A stretch of 6,505 bases of DNA from Nitrococcus sp. (GTDB taxonomy: Bacteria > Pseudomonadota > Gammaproteobacteria > Nitrococcales > Nitrococcaceae), in contig JAKDMK010000140.1 of the NCBI GenBank assembly GCA_030452365.1, positions 1 to 6,505 of the forward strand, given 5' to 3'. The notes below the pieces were generated by a model, which ran no database searches, was not told where the DNA came from, and was given only the letters and a program-made list of their open reading frames with translations. This document shows positions 1-5,921 of the stretch, piece by piece; the first letter of the stretch is position 1, and the number at the start of each line of letters is the position of its first letter. A program made the position numbers and the translations under genes.

Positions 1-255
1 GTTGACATTCACCCACGACGCCGCGCCGGAGGCCATTTTTTCGCAAGACAAGGCGTCGCGAGCGCAGTGTAGCCCGGCTACATAAGGGAGCGACAACACA
101 GGATTGCGGAAAAATGGCCCCGGCCCTTCGGGTTGCGCCCAACAGCCGGCCATGCGGCGTTGCTCGTCGTTCATTTGGAACGACCAAACCTCTCTCCTCG
201 CGTCTTGCCTGACCGGCTGTTGGGTGGCAACGCGACGCCGTGGGTGGCTGTCAAC
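1..255. repeat. Compound palindromic intergenic element (MITE/REP-like), left edge at window start
   Basis: Gene-free stretch downstream of gcdH made of nested inverted repeats. The outer repeat pairs 1-25 with 231-255: 21 of 25 positions are complementary, and both ends begin GTTGACA read inward. Inside lie two arms. Arm 1 (31-119) is closed by 31-46 against 104-119 (15 of 16) and has a central hairpin, 69-74 against 76-81. Arm 2 (138-224) is closed by 138-152 against 210-224 (14 of 15) and has an inner hairpin, 166-172 against 178-184, with loop ATTTG. The arms look like diverged copies in opposite orientation: GCAAGAC (43-49) recurs inverted at 202-208, ATGGCC (114-119) at 148-153, and GAGCGACAAC (88-97) resembles the complement of 157-168. 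The layout suggests a mobile or dispersed non-autonomous repeat able to form a multi-armed cruciform. The family name is not known to me. It may extend left of the window, so no target duplication can be judged. Confidence 0.7.
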
Positions 256-291
256 AGGCCCTGGCAGGTACCGACTCGCGAGCGGGGCGTT

Positions 292-1464
292 TCAGCCGGA
301 AAACGCCGCTATTTGCGTTTGCGCACGGCCGAGTATCAAGGCATGGATATCGTGTGTGCCCTCGTAGGTATTTACCGCCTCCAGATTCAGCATGTGACGG
401 ATGACGTGGTACTCATCGACGATGCCGTTACCGCCGTGGATATCGCGTGCCGCACGGGCGATATCGAGCGCTTTGCCGCAGTTGTTGCGCTTGAGCAGTG
501 AGACCATTTCCGGCGCCCAGCGATCTAGGTCGATAAGCCGCCCCAGACGCAGCGCGCCCTGCAGCCCAAGCGCGATCTCGGTCTGCATGTCGGCAAGCTT
601 TTTCTGTATGAGCTGATTGGCCGCCAGCGGCCGTCCGAACTGAATGCGCTCCATTGCGTAGCGGCGCGCCGCCTGCCAGCAGAACTCCGCCGCGCCCATA
701 CTCCCCCAGACGATGCCGTAGCGAGCCTTGCTGAGGCAGCTGAACGGACCCTTGAGTCCCTCCACCAAGAGACAATTCGCGTGCGGAACGAAGACTTCAT
801 CCATGTGGATCTGCCCGGATACGGAGGCGCGCAGCGCAAATTTGCCCGCGATTTTGGTGGTCTCTAGGCCAGCCATGCCACGCTCCAGAATGAACCCCCT
901 GATTTTACCGTCCAGTTTGGCCCAGACCACTAGGACATCGGCGATCGACGAATTGGTGATCCAACTCTTGGTTCCGGACAAACGATATCCGCCGCGGACC
1001 TTTTGGGCACGGCTTGTCATGCTGCCGGGATCCGATCCATGGTCGGGCTCGGTGAGCCCGAAGCAGCCGACCCACTCGCCGCTTGCCAGTCGCGGCAGGT
1101 ATTTGCGGCGTTGCTGCGGGCTGCCGAAGGCCGCGATCGGATACATCACCAGCGAGGACTGCACACTCAGGGCGGAGCGATAGCTCGAGTCGACGCGTTC
1201 CACCTCGCGCGCGATGAGCCCGTAGCAGACATGGTTGACGCCGGCGCCACCGTACTCTTCTGGCAGGGTGGGTCCTAATAGCCCGAGCCTTCCCATCTCG
1301 CGCAGGATCTCGCGATCGAAGCACTCGTGCCGATTGGCCTCGAGAATGCGCGGCATGAGCCGTTGTTGGGCATACTCATGGGCGGCATCCCGGACCATCC
1401 GCTCGTCTTCGCTCAGTTGCTCGTCCAGGCGCAGTGGGTCATTCCATTCGAAGGCCGCGGTCAT
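292..1464 (-). CDS. gcdH: Glutaryl-CoA dehydrogenase (acyl-CoA dehydrogenase family)
   Basis: FAD enzyme of the acyl-CoA dehydrogenase family, 390 residues. It oxidises and decarboxylates glutaryl-CoA to crotonyl-CoA in the breakdown of lysine, tryptophan and glutarate, passing electrons to electron-transfer flavoprotein. The protein is very similar throughout to human GCDH, which separates it from ordinary acyl-CoA dehydrogenases. Visible marks are the helical N-terminal domain, the flavin/substrate motif [13 protein letters not shown] (134-146), KSWITNS (166-172), [12 protein letters not shown] (325-336) and the C-terminal [17 protein letters not shown] (364-380). Glu368 is the expected catalytic base. 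Arg96 in YRSA matches the human arginine that binds the glutaryl carboxylate. The ATG at 1464 is preferred over an upstream in-frame ATG at 1503 because GGGAGGAAGG lies just before it and the family begins near here. It stands alone and divergent from the suf operon; the next 291 bases downstream are the palindromic element. Confidence 0.95.
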   Translation of the reverse strand: MTAAFEWNDPLRLDEQLSEDERMVRDAAHEYAQQRLMPRILEANRHECFDREILREMGRLGLLGPTLPEEYGGAGVNHVCYGLIAREVERVDSSYRSALSVQSSLVMYPIAAFGSPQQRRKYLPRLASGEWVGCFGLTEPDHGSDPGSMTSRAQKVRGGYRLSGTKSWITNSSIADVLVVWAKLDGKIRGFILERGMAGLETTKIAGKFALRASVSGQIHMDEVFVPHANCLLVEGLKGPFSCLSKARYGIVWGSMGAAEFCWQAARRYAMERIQFGRPLAANQLIQKKLADMQTEIALGLQGALRLGRLIDLDRWAPEMVSLLKRNNCGKALDIARAARDIHGGNGIVDEYHVIRHMLNLEAVNTYEGTHDIHALILGRAQTQIAAFSG

Positions 1465-1544
1465 GTCACCTTCCTCCCGAGCGGATCGCCGCGGCCGAGC
1501 CAAGTTGACCGGGGAGCGGAAATCGGGTAGTTAGGGCTGTCGAG

Positions 1545-1573
1545 ATTTACCCCGACGCCTCGGCGAATGTCAA
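1545..1573 (-). promoter_or_regulatory. Candidate gcdH promoter
   Basis: On the minus strand a perfect -35 box TTGACA (1573-1568) is followed after 17 bases by GTAAAT (1550-1545), which matches only three of six -10 positions. Transcription would begin near 1538 and give a leader of about 75 bases before the gcdH ATG. The perfect -35 with a weak -10 would suit an activator-dependent promoter, but this is a guess. A second TTGACA lies 16 bases further upstream. Confidence 0.35.
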
Positions 1574-1594
1574 CACGCCCTAATGTCAAACGCC
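1566..1594. repeat. Short imperfect tandem repeat upstream of gcdH
   Basis: AATGTCAACACGCC (1566-1579) is followed two bases later by AATGTCAAACGCC (1582-1594). The copies differ by one inserted base and start 16 bp apart, about one and a half helical turns. Each contains TGTCAA, which is TTGACA on the minus strand. They could be paired sites for a regulator of gcdH, duplicated -35 boxes, or chance. Confidence 0.5.
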
Positions 1595-1626
1595 GCAGTT
1601 GGGTCGCTTGCATCTCAGAGGCCATA

Positions 1627-1651
1627 ATAGGGTACCCAAAGAGTCCACTAT
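1627..1651 (+). promoter_or_regulatory. IscR type-1-like operator of the suf operon
   Basis: A 25-bp imperfect dyad runs from ATAG (1627-1630) to CTAT (1648-1651) around a central AAA (1638-1640); 8 of 11 flanking pairs are complementary. Against the E. coli IscR type-1 consensus as I remember it, about 18 of 25 positions agree, and the right half, AGTCCACTAT, is nearly perfect. It sits just upstream of the -10 box and covers the -35 position, the classic place for repression. The gene immediately downstream encodes an IscR-like regulator, which makes self-repression the simplest reading. Confidence 0.6.
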
Positions 1652-1655
1652 CCGC

Positions 1656-1661
1656 TATAAT
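1656..1661 (+). promoter_or_regulatory. -10 box of the suf operon promoter
   Basis: A perfect TATAAT. At the usual 17-base distance the -35 position (about 1633-1638) has no good match to TTGACA and lies inside the dyad. Transcription would be expected to start at about 1667-1669, only three to five bases before the regulator's ATG at 1672. No Shine-Dalgarno-like sequence precedes that ATG, so the message may be leaderless or nearly so. Confidence 0.6.
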
Positions 1662-1671
1662 CCGAACTACC

Positions 1672-2133
1672 ATGATCCGAATTAACCGTGAAACCGACTA
1701 CGGGATCAGTATTCTTACGCTTATGGCGCGGCGTCGGCAGGAGCGCTTCAATGCGGTCGAGTTGGCCCAGTGGCGTGGCCTACCGCAGCCGGTGGTCAGC
1801 AAGATATTGAAGCATCTGGCGCGCAGTGAAATCCTGCTTTCCTACCGCGGCGTCCAAGGCGGCTACGCCTTGGCGCGTTCGCCTGAGGAGATCTCTTTGG
1901 CGGACATAATCGTTGCGCTGGAAGGCCCGATTGCGCTGACCGAATGTGTAGTCGGCGGTGCGGACACGTGTCAGTACGGCACCAACTGTGCGGTGAGTGC
2001 GCGCTGGCGCCATATCAATCAGAAGATTCGCATGGCGCTGGAAGCCATCAGCTTGGCGGACATGGATGTCACGGAGTCGGCAGGTGGAGCAACCGGCGTT
2101 CAAGCGATCACGGTACATCATTCTTGCGTTTAA
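1672..2133 (+). CDS. Rrf2-family SUF operon regulator (IscR-like, Fe-S sensing)
   Basis: A 153-residue winged-helix transcription factor of the Rrf2 family, of the kind annotated as SUF system Fe-S cluster assembly regulator. The N-terminal half is the DNA-binding domain: [12 protein letters not shown] (8-19), recognition helix [14 protein letters not shown] (38-51) and wing [11 protein letters not shown] (57-67). Cys92, Cys100 and Cys106 (spacing C-x7-C-x5-C), followed by ARWRHIN (110-116), resemble the cluster-binding loop of IscR, whose cysteines are spaced C-x5-C-x5-C. In E. coli IscR, Glu43 restricts binding of the cluster-free protein; the aligned residue here is Ser43. Cys152 near the end is extra. 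The start at 1672 is chosen because [11 protein letters not shown] matches the family's N-terminus; no ribosome site is visible and the -10 box is very close. It is the first gene of the operon, its stop lies 11 bases before sufB, and it probably represses its own promoter. Confidence 0.92.
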   Translation: MIRINRETDYGISILTLMARRRQERFNAVELAQWRGLPQPVVSKILKHLARSEILLSYRGVQGGYALARSPEEISLADIIVALEGPIALTECVVGGADTCQYGTNCAVSARWRHINQKIRMALEAISLADMDVTESAGGATGVQAITVHHSCV

Positions 2134-2144
2134 CGGAGTCCATT
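2134..2144 (+). promoter_or_regulatory. sufB ribosome binding site region
   Basis: The 11 bases between the regulator stop and the sufB ATG contain GGAG at 2135-2138, six bases before the start. This fixes the sufB start at 2145 even though the frame is open from within the regulator gene. It also leaves no room for a separate sufB promoter, so the regulator and sufB should share a transcript. Confidence 0.75.
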
Positions 2145-3593
2145 ATGTCGGCAACTACCAAGACGCTGGAAGAGCTCACTAACCGAAAGTACGAGGCGGG
2201 CTTCATCACTGACATCGAGCAGGACACCGCTCCGCCCGGCCTCGACGAAGACATCATTCGTTTTATCTCGGCGAAGAAGGGTGATCCGGAATGGCTGCTC
2301 GAATGGCGGCTCAAGGCTTACCGGAACTGGCTGCAGATGCCCGAGCCTAAATGGGCCAACGTGTACTATCCGCCGATCGATTTCCAGGCGATCTCGTATT
2401 ACTCCGCGCCAAAGCGCAAGGAGGACATGCCGCAGAGCCTGGACGAGATCGACCCCAAGCTGAAAGAGACCTATGACCGGCTGGGTATACCGTTGCACGA
2501 GCAGGAGATGCTGGCCGGTGTAGCTGTGGATGCCGTATTCGACTCGGTCTCCGTGGCGACCAGTTACAAGGCGAAGCTCAAGGAGAAGGGCGTTATCTTC
2601 TGCTCGATGTCGGAGGCGGTACAAGAGCACCCCGAGCTGGTACGGAAGTATCTGGGCAGCGTGGTGCCCTTCAACGACAACTATTATGCAGGACTGAATT
2701 CGGCGGTATTCACCGACGGATCGTTCGTCTTCATCCCGAAAGGCGTGCGCTGTCCGATGGAGCTATCCACCTACTTCCGCATCAATGCGGCCAACACGGG
2801 CCAGTTCGAGCGCACCCTCATCATTGCGGAGGAGGGCGCCTACGTGAGCTACCTCGAGGGCTGTACCGCGCCCGTGCGCGACGAGAATCAGTTACATGCC
2901 GCGGTGGTGGAGCTGGTTGCGTTGGATGATGCGCAAATCAAGTATTCGACGGTGCAGAACTGGTATCCGGGTGACGAGGAGGGCCGCGGTGGCGTTTACA
3001 ACTTTGTCACCAAGCGTGGTCTGTGTGCCGGTAATAACGCGAAGATCTCTTGGACGCAGGTCGAGACCGGTTCTGCGATCACGTGGAAATATCCAAGCTG
3101 TGTGCTGCGCGGTGATAACTCGGTAGGGGAGTTCTATTCCGTTGCGGTTACTCGGAACCGGCAGCAGGCCGACACGGGTACGAAGATGATCCATATGGGT
3201 AAGAACACCCGCAGCACCATCGTTAGCAAAGGAATTTCATCTGGCCATGGTCAGCAGAGCTACCGTGGTCTGGTACGGATTACGCCGAAGGCGGAGAACG
3301 CCCGCAACTATTCGCAATGCGACTCCATGCTGATGAGCAATACCTGTGGGGCACATACCTTCCCCTACATCGACGTGCAGAACGCGACCGCGCAGCTCGA
3401 GCACGAAGCGACGACCTCGAAGATCGGAGAGGATCAGATCTTGTACTGCAATCAGCGCGGGATCGCCACGGAAGACGCGGTTTCACTCATCGTCAACGGT
3501 TTCTGTAAAGAAGTCTTTCGCACCTTGCCGATGGAGTTCGCGGTCGAAGCGCAAAAGCTGATGGAGATCACCCTGGAGGGCAGTGTGGGTTGA
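2145..3593 (+). CDS. sufB: Fe-S cluster assembly scaffold protein SufB
   Basis: Core subunit of the SufB-SufC-SufD scaffold, 482 residues, similar to E. coli SufB (495) along its length. It receives sulfur originating from SufS and builds the cluster at the interface with SufD. Landmarks are [15 protein letters not shown] (45-59), [10 protein letters not shown] (132-141), [15 protein letters not shown] (200-214), [21 protein letters not shown] (236-256, with Cys240 matching E. coli Cys254), [10 protein letters not shown] (268-277), QCDSML (391-396, with Cys392 matching E. coli Cys405) and [14 protein letters not shown] (418-431, with Glu419-His420-Glu421 matching E. coli 432-434). The cysteine-rich insert after YYSAP in the enterobacterial protein is absent, so the protein is shorter there; this insert is not general in the family. 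The ATG at 2145 is chosen because GGAG lies six bases before it and the family's N-terminus fits. In-frame sequence further upstream lies inside the regulator gene. No frameshift is seen. Confidence 0.97.
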   Translation: MSATTKTLEELTNRKYEAGFITDIEQDTAPPGLDEDIIRFISAKKGDPEWLLEWRLKAYRNWLQMPEPKWANVYYPPIDFQAISYYSAPKRKEDMPQSLDEIDPKLKETYDRLGIPLHEQEMLAGVAVDAVFDSVSVATSYKAKLKEKGVIFCSMSEAVQEHPELVRKYLGSVVPFNDNYYAGLNSAVFTDGSFVFIPKGVRCPMELSTYFRINAANTGQFERTLIIAEEGAYVSYLEGCTAPVRDENQLHAAVVELVALDDAQIKYSTVQNWYPGDEEGRGGVYNFVTKRGLCAGNNAKISWTQVETGSAITWKYPSCVLRGDNSVGEFYSVAVTRNRQQADTGTKMIHMGKNTRSTIVSKGISSGHGQQSYRGLVRITPKAENARNYSQCDSMLMSNTCGAHTFPYIDVQNATAQLEHEATTSKIGEDQILYCNQRGIATEDAVSLIVNGFCKEVFRTLPMEFAVEAQKLMEITLEGSVG

Positions 3594-3815
3594 TGCTGCG
3601 CGCGCCACGTGTGCATACCATGGCGCGCACGGCAATGCCGTGCTAAGCGCCGCGGGCATCGCACCCTTCCAAGCGGTTCGGTTTCGTGCGCGACCAAAAC
3701 ATCAGTCGCGCGGCTAGAGGCGGGTCGGGTCCAGCGATCATAAACCGCCGAGATTGTACGTGTTTTGGCGGTATCAATTGCAGCCAGAATCGGAACGAGT
3801 TGACGGAGGCCATTC
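3594..3815. other. sufB-sufC intergenic gap (222 bp)
   Basis: All other junctions of this operon are between an overlap and 18 bases, so this gap stands out. It begins with two adjacent hairpins (separate entry). Further on, ACCGCC (3744-3749) can pair with GGCGGT (3767-3772) over a 17-base loop. I find no convincing sigma-70 promoter: TTGTAC (3754-3759) and TATCAA (3772-3777) are only 12 bases apart. No tRNA, long open frame with a ribosome site, or copy of the 1-255 element is recognisable. The gap ends with GGAGG (3805-3809), the sufC ribosome site. An open minus-strand frame through it also runs antisense across the ends of sufB and sufC, and I take it as spurious. Confidence 0.75.
3600..3643 (+). 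other. Two adjacent hairpins just after sufB
   Basis: GCGCGCCA (3600-3607) pairs perfectly with TGGCGCGC (3621-3628) over a 13-base loop. GCACGGCA (3627-3634) pairs with TGCCGTGC (3636-3643), in practice a six-pair GC-rich stem with a five-base loop. The two share two bases, so they would compete at the junction. Neither is followed by a T-run, so they do not look like a rho-independent terminator. Possible roles are protecting the 3' end of sufB mRNA, marking a processing site, or partly reducing transcription into sufCDS. Confidence 0.5.
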
Positions 3816-4571
3816 ATGGCATTGCTTGAAATCCGCAATCTACGCGCCAAGATCCAAGGCGTGGAGATCCTCAAGGGCATCGACCTCGCAATCGAGCGCG
3901 GGGAGACGCATGCGATCATGGGGCCGAATGGCTCCGGCAAAAGCACCTTAGCGAAAGTTCTGGCCGGCGACCCGAGCTATGAGGTAGTGGACGGCGAAGT
4001 GCTTTACCAGGGTCGTAATCTGCTGGATCTAGCGCCGGAGGACCGAGCGCGGGAGGGCGTGTTTCTGGGCTTTCAATACCCGGTCGAAATTCCGGGGGTG
4101 TCCAATACGTACTTCCTTAAAGCCGCGTTGAATGCCATTCGCAAGTATCGAGGCGAGAAGGAGCTGGATGCCATGGAATTTCTCCAGCTCATCAAAGAGC
4201 GCGCCAAATCCGTGAAGCTGGATGAGGCCCTGCTGCGGCGACCCGTTAATGAAGGCTTCTCAGGTGGTGAGAAGAAGCGCAACGAGATTTTTCAGCTCGC
4301 CGTGTTGGAGCCGTACCTGGCGATCCTCGATGAGACCGACTCCGGGCTCGATATCGATGCCCTGCACAGCGTGGCGGAAGGCGTGAATTCCCTACGCAAT
4401 GAAGAACGTGGCTTCCTGGTGATCACACACTACCAGCGCCTGCTCAACTACATCATTCCGGATAAGGTGCACGTGCTGCTCAATGGACGCATCGTCAAGT
4501 CCGGCGGCAAGGAGCTCGCCGAGGAGCTGGAGGAGAGCGGGTATGCGTTATTCGAGGACGCCGCCGCTTGA
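3816..4571 (+). CDS. sufC: Fe-S cluster assembly ATPase SufC
   Basis: ABC-type ATPase of the SUF scaffold, 251 residues, the usual family length; it has no membrane part and acts in the cytoplasm. ATP binding makes two SufC subunits dimerise and remodels the SufB-SufD interface so that a cluster can form. All nucleotide-binding elements are intact: Walker A GPNGSGKST (36-44), Q-loop GFQYP (85-89), signature FSGGEKKRNE (148-157, the SufC-specific variant), Walker B LAILDE (168-173) with Glu173 expected to be catalytic, D-loop SGLD (176-179) and switch His205 in ITHYQR. The start at 3816 follows GGAGG with a six-base spacer and gives MALLEIRNLRAKI, which matches SufC N-termini. It follows sufB after a 222-bp gap and ends 18 bases before the sufD ATG. 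Confidence 0.98.
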   Translation: MALLEIRNLRAKIQGVEILKGIDLAIERGETHAIMGPNGSGKSTLAKVLAGDPSYEVVDGEVLYQGRNLLDLAPEDRAREGVFLGFQYPVEIPGVSNTYFLKAALNAIRKYRGEKELDAMEFLQLIKERAKSVKLDEALLRRPVNEGFSGGEKKRNEIFQLAVLEPYLAILDETDSGLDIDALHSVAEGVNSLRNEERGFLVITHYQRLLNYIIPDKVHVLLNGRIVKSGGKELAEELEESGYALFEDAAA

Positions 4572-4589
4572 TTGGCATCGGAGGTCCGA

Positions 4590-5921
4590 ATGCAAGCGAT
4601 CGCTGAACAGAAAAGTATCTACCTGCAGGATTACGAGGCGCGCTCGGCCCAGCTAGACGAGCCAAAGTGGCTTGCGCGGCTGCACCGGCACGGAATAGAG
4701 CGCTTCGAGGCACAGGGGTTTCCGGGGCGCACGGTAGAGGCTTGGCGCAAGACGGACCTCACGCCGGTGCTGCGCGAGCATTTCGTGCCTAGCGGCGGAC
4801 CTGGCCAGGTAGATTCGGGCTTAATCGAAAAAGCGGGCGCGCTGGGCAAAGCGCATCGTCTCGTATTCGTCGATGGCTGGCTGGATCCGGGCTTGTCGGA
4901 GCTCGGCAATCTGCCCCGCGGCCTGACGCTGGCGCCGCTCTCCGAGTACGGCGAGCGCTTGCCGGCGGTTATTCAGGACGCGCTCGGTGCCTTCATCGAT
5001 ACCGCTTCGCATCCATTCGCCGCGCTCAATACGGCGTTCTTCCGCGACGCTATTGTGGTGCATGCCGCTCGTGGGGCAACGATCGAACAGCCGGTCGTGC
5101 TGGTCCATTTATTGACCCCCGGGGCCGATCGCCGCGCGGTCTATCCGCGCGCCGTGATCATCGCCGAAGAGGCCTCGCAGCTCCGTCTGGTAGAACAGTT
5201 CATCGGTGCCGACGAGCCCTTCGTCCTGAACTGCCCGGTTGCGGAAATCGTGGCGCGACAGGGTGCAAATGTCGATTACTACAAAGTGCAGGAGGAGGGC
5301 GCCGGCAGTGCTCACCTGGGCGCGGTCCATGCCGAGGCATTGCGGGACGCGACCATTCATATGCACTCATTCGCCTGCGGTGCAAGGCTCGCGCGCACTG
5401 ATATCTACGCCAACCTGATCGGTGCGGGAGCGGATGTCACTCTCAATGGCTTGTACCTGACTAACGAGCGCCAGTATTGCGACCATCACACCTGGGTCAA
5501 TCACAAGGCGGAGCATGGCACTTCGCGGCAGCTGTTCAAGGGTGTCTTGCAGGGGCGTTCGGAAACCGTATTCGATGGGTTGGTGAAAGTGTTCGAGGGC
5601 GCCCAGAAAATCGATGCGCGGCAGGAGAATCGCAATTTGCTGTTGGGAAAACTGGCGCTTGCGCACTCGAATCCGCGGCTAGAGATCCATGCCGATGACG
5701 TCAAGTGCTCCCATGGCTCCACCGTGGGCCAGCTCGACGATGAGGCGCTGTTTTATCTCAATACTCGCGGCATTGGGTTTGATGATGCGCAGGGCTTGCT
5801 CACGTTCGCATTCGCCGATGAGATGCTCAAGCCGATCCGCCTGGATGCGCTCTATGAGTACGAGCGCCAAGCGCTGTTTCAACGGCTGCCCGGCGCGGAA
5901 ATGGTAAGGGAGATGTCATGA
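4590..5921 (+). CDS. sufD: Fe-S cluster assembly protein SufD
   Basis: Partner subunit of SufB in the scaffold, 443 residues, slightly longer than E. coli SufD (about 420). The N-terminal part is helical and variable, including GFPGRTVEAWRKTDLTPVL (43-61), which corresponds to the E. coli segment with a conserved E-x-W-(R/K)-x-T-x-L pattern. The C-terminal half is the beta-helix core: YANLIGAGADVTLNGLYL (273-290), HHTWVNHKAEHGTSRQLFKG (299-318), FDGLVKVFEGAQKIDARQEN (328-347) and the diagnostic DVKCSHGSTVGQLD (370-383). His375 matches E. coli His360, which with SufB Cys405 is placed at the cluster-building site. The ATG at 4590 is preferred because GGAGG (4580-4584) lies five bases before it. 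A TTG at 4572, directly after the sufC stop, would add six residues but has the same GGAGG inside its coding sequence. The stop overlaps the sufS start as ATGA. Confidence 0.96.
   Translation: MQAIAEQKSIYLQDYEARSAQLDEPKWLARLHRHGIERFEAQGFPGRTVEAWRKTDLTPVLREHFVPSGGPGQVDSGLIEKAGALGKAHRLVFVDGWLDPGLSELGNLPRGLTLAPLSEYGERLPAVIQDALGAFIDTASHPFAALNTAFFRDAIVVHAARGATIEQPVVLVHLLTPGADRRAVYPRAVIIAEEASQLRLVEQFIGADEPFVLNCPVAEIVARQGANVDYYKVQEEGAGSAHLGAVHAEALRDATIHMHSFACGARLARTDIYANLIGAGADVTLNGLYLTNERQYCDHHTWVNHKAEHGTSRQLFKGVLQGRSETVFDGLVKVFEGAQKIDARQENRNLLLGKLALAHSNPRLEIHADDVKCSHGSTVGQLDDEALFYLNTRGIGFDDAQGLLTFAFADEMLKPIRLDALYEYERQALFQRLPGAEMVREMS

Larger units (their letters stand above)
1465..1671. promoter_or_regulatory. 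Divergent intergenic region between gcdH and the suf operon
   Basis: This 207-bp stretch separates two genes that start in opposite directions, so it must carry both promoters. The half near gcdH contains the strong ribosome site of gcdH (minus strand, about 1466-1478) and a tandem repeat with TTGACA boxes. The half near the regulator has an IscR-like dyad and a TATAAT box. A plus-strand frame is open from an ATG at 1567 into the regulator and would add 35 residues, but those residues have no counterpart in Rrf2 proteins, so I treat the region as non-coding. Confidence 0.8.

Noticed and set aside
281..310. Hairpin around the gcdH stop (GGCGTTT 286-292 against AAACGCC 301-307) as a terminator
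   Set aside because: The stem overlaps the last codons and stop and no T-run follows on the minus strand, so a rho-independent terminator cannot be supported.
104..501. Open plus-strand frames from ATGs at 104 and 133
   Set aside because: They start inside the palindromic element and run antisense through the end of gcdH; composition and lack of any ribosome site or family resemblance mark them as shadows.
1565..1574. GTTGACATTC on the minus strand matching the first ten bases of the window, as a second end of the palindromic element
   Set aside because: Only ten bases agree, no partner repeat or arm follows, and matches of this size are expected by chance among all pairs in 6.5 kb.
1567..1671. 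Longer regulator starting at the ATG at 1567 (35 extra residues)
   Set aside because: Rrf2 proteins begin at the [11 protein letters not shown] block; the extension would run through the operator and the -10 box and shows no family similarity.
1944..2144. SufB extended upstream to an ATG at 1944
   Set aside because: The frame overlaps the regulator's conserved cysteine region in another frame, and the ATG at 2145 has a good ribosome site and the family's N-terminus.
3754..3777. Internal promoter for sufCDS (TTGTAC with TATCAA)
   Set aside because: The two boxes are only 12 bases apart, too close for a sigma-70 promoter, and no better pair is seen in the gap.
3804..3814. CGGAGGCCATT before sufC repeating bases 27-37 of the palindromic element
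   Set aside because: An 11-base match including a ribosome site; several such matches are expected by chance in this window.
3452..3946. 164-codon minus-strand frame across the sufB-sufC gap
   Set aside because: It is antisense to conserved sufB and sufC sequence at both ends, its product is low-complexity and resembles no family, so the gap is not explained by it.
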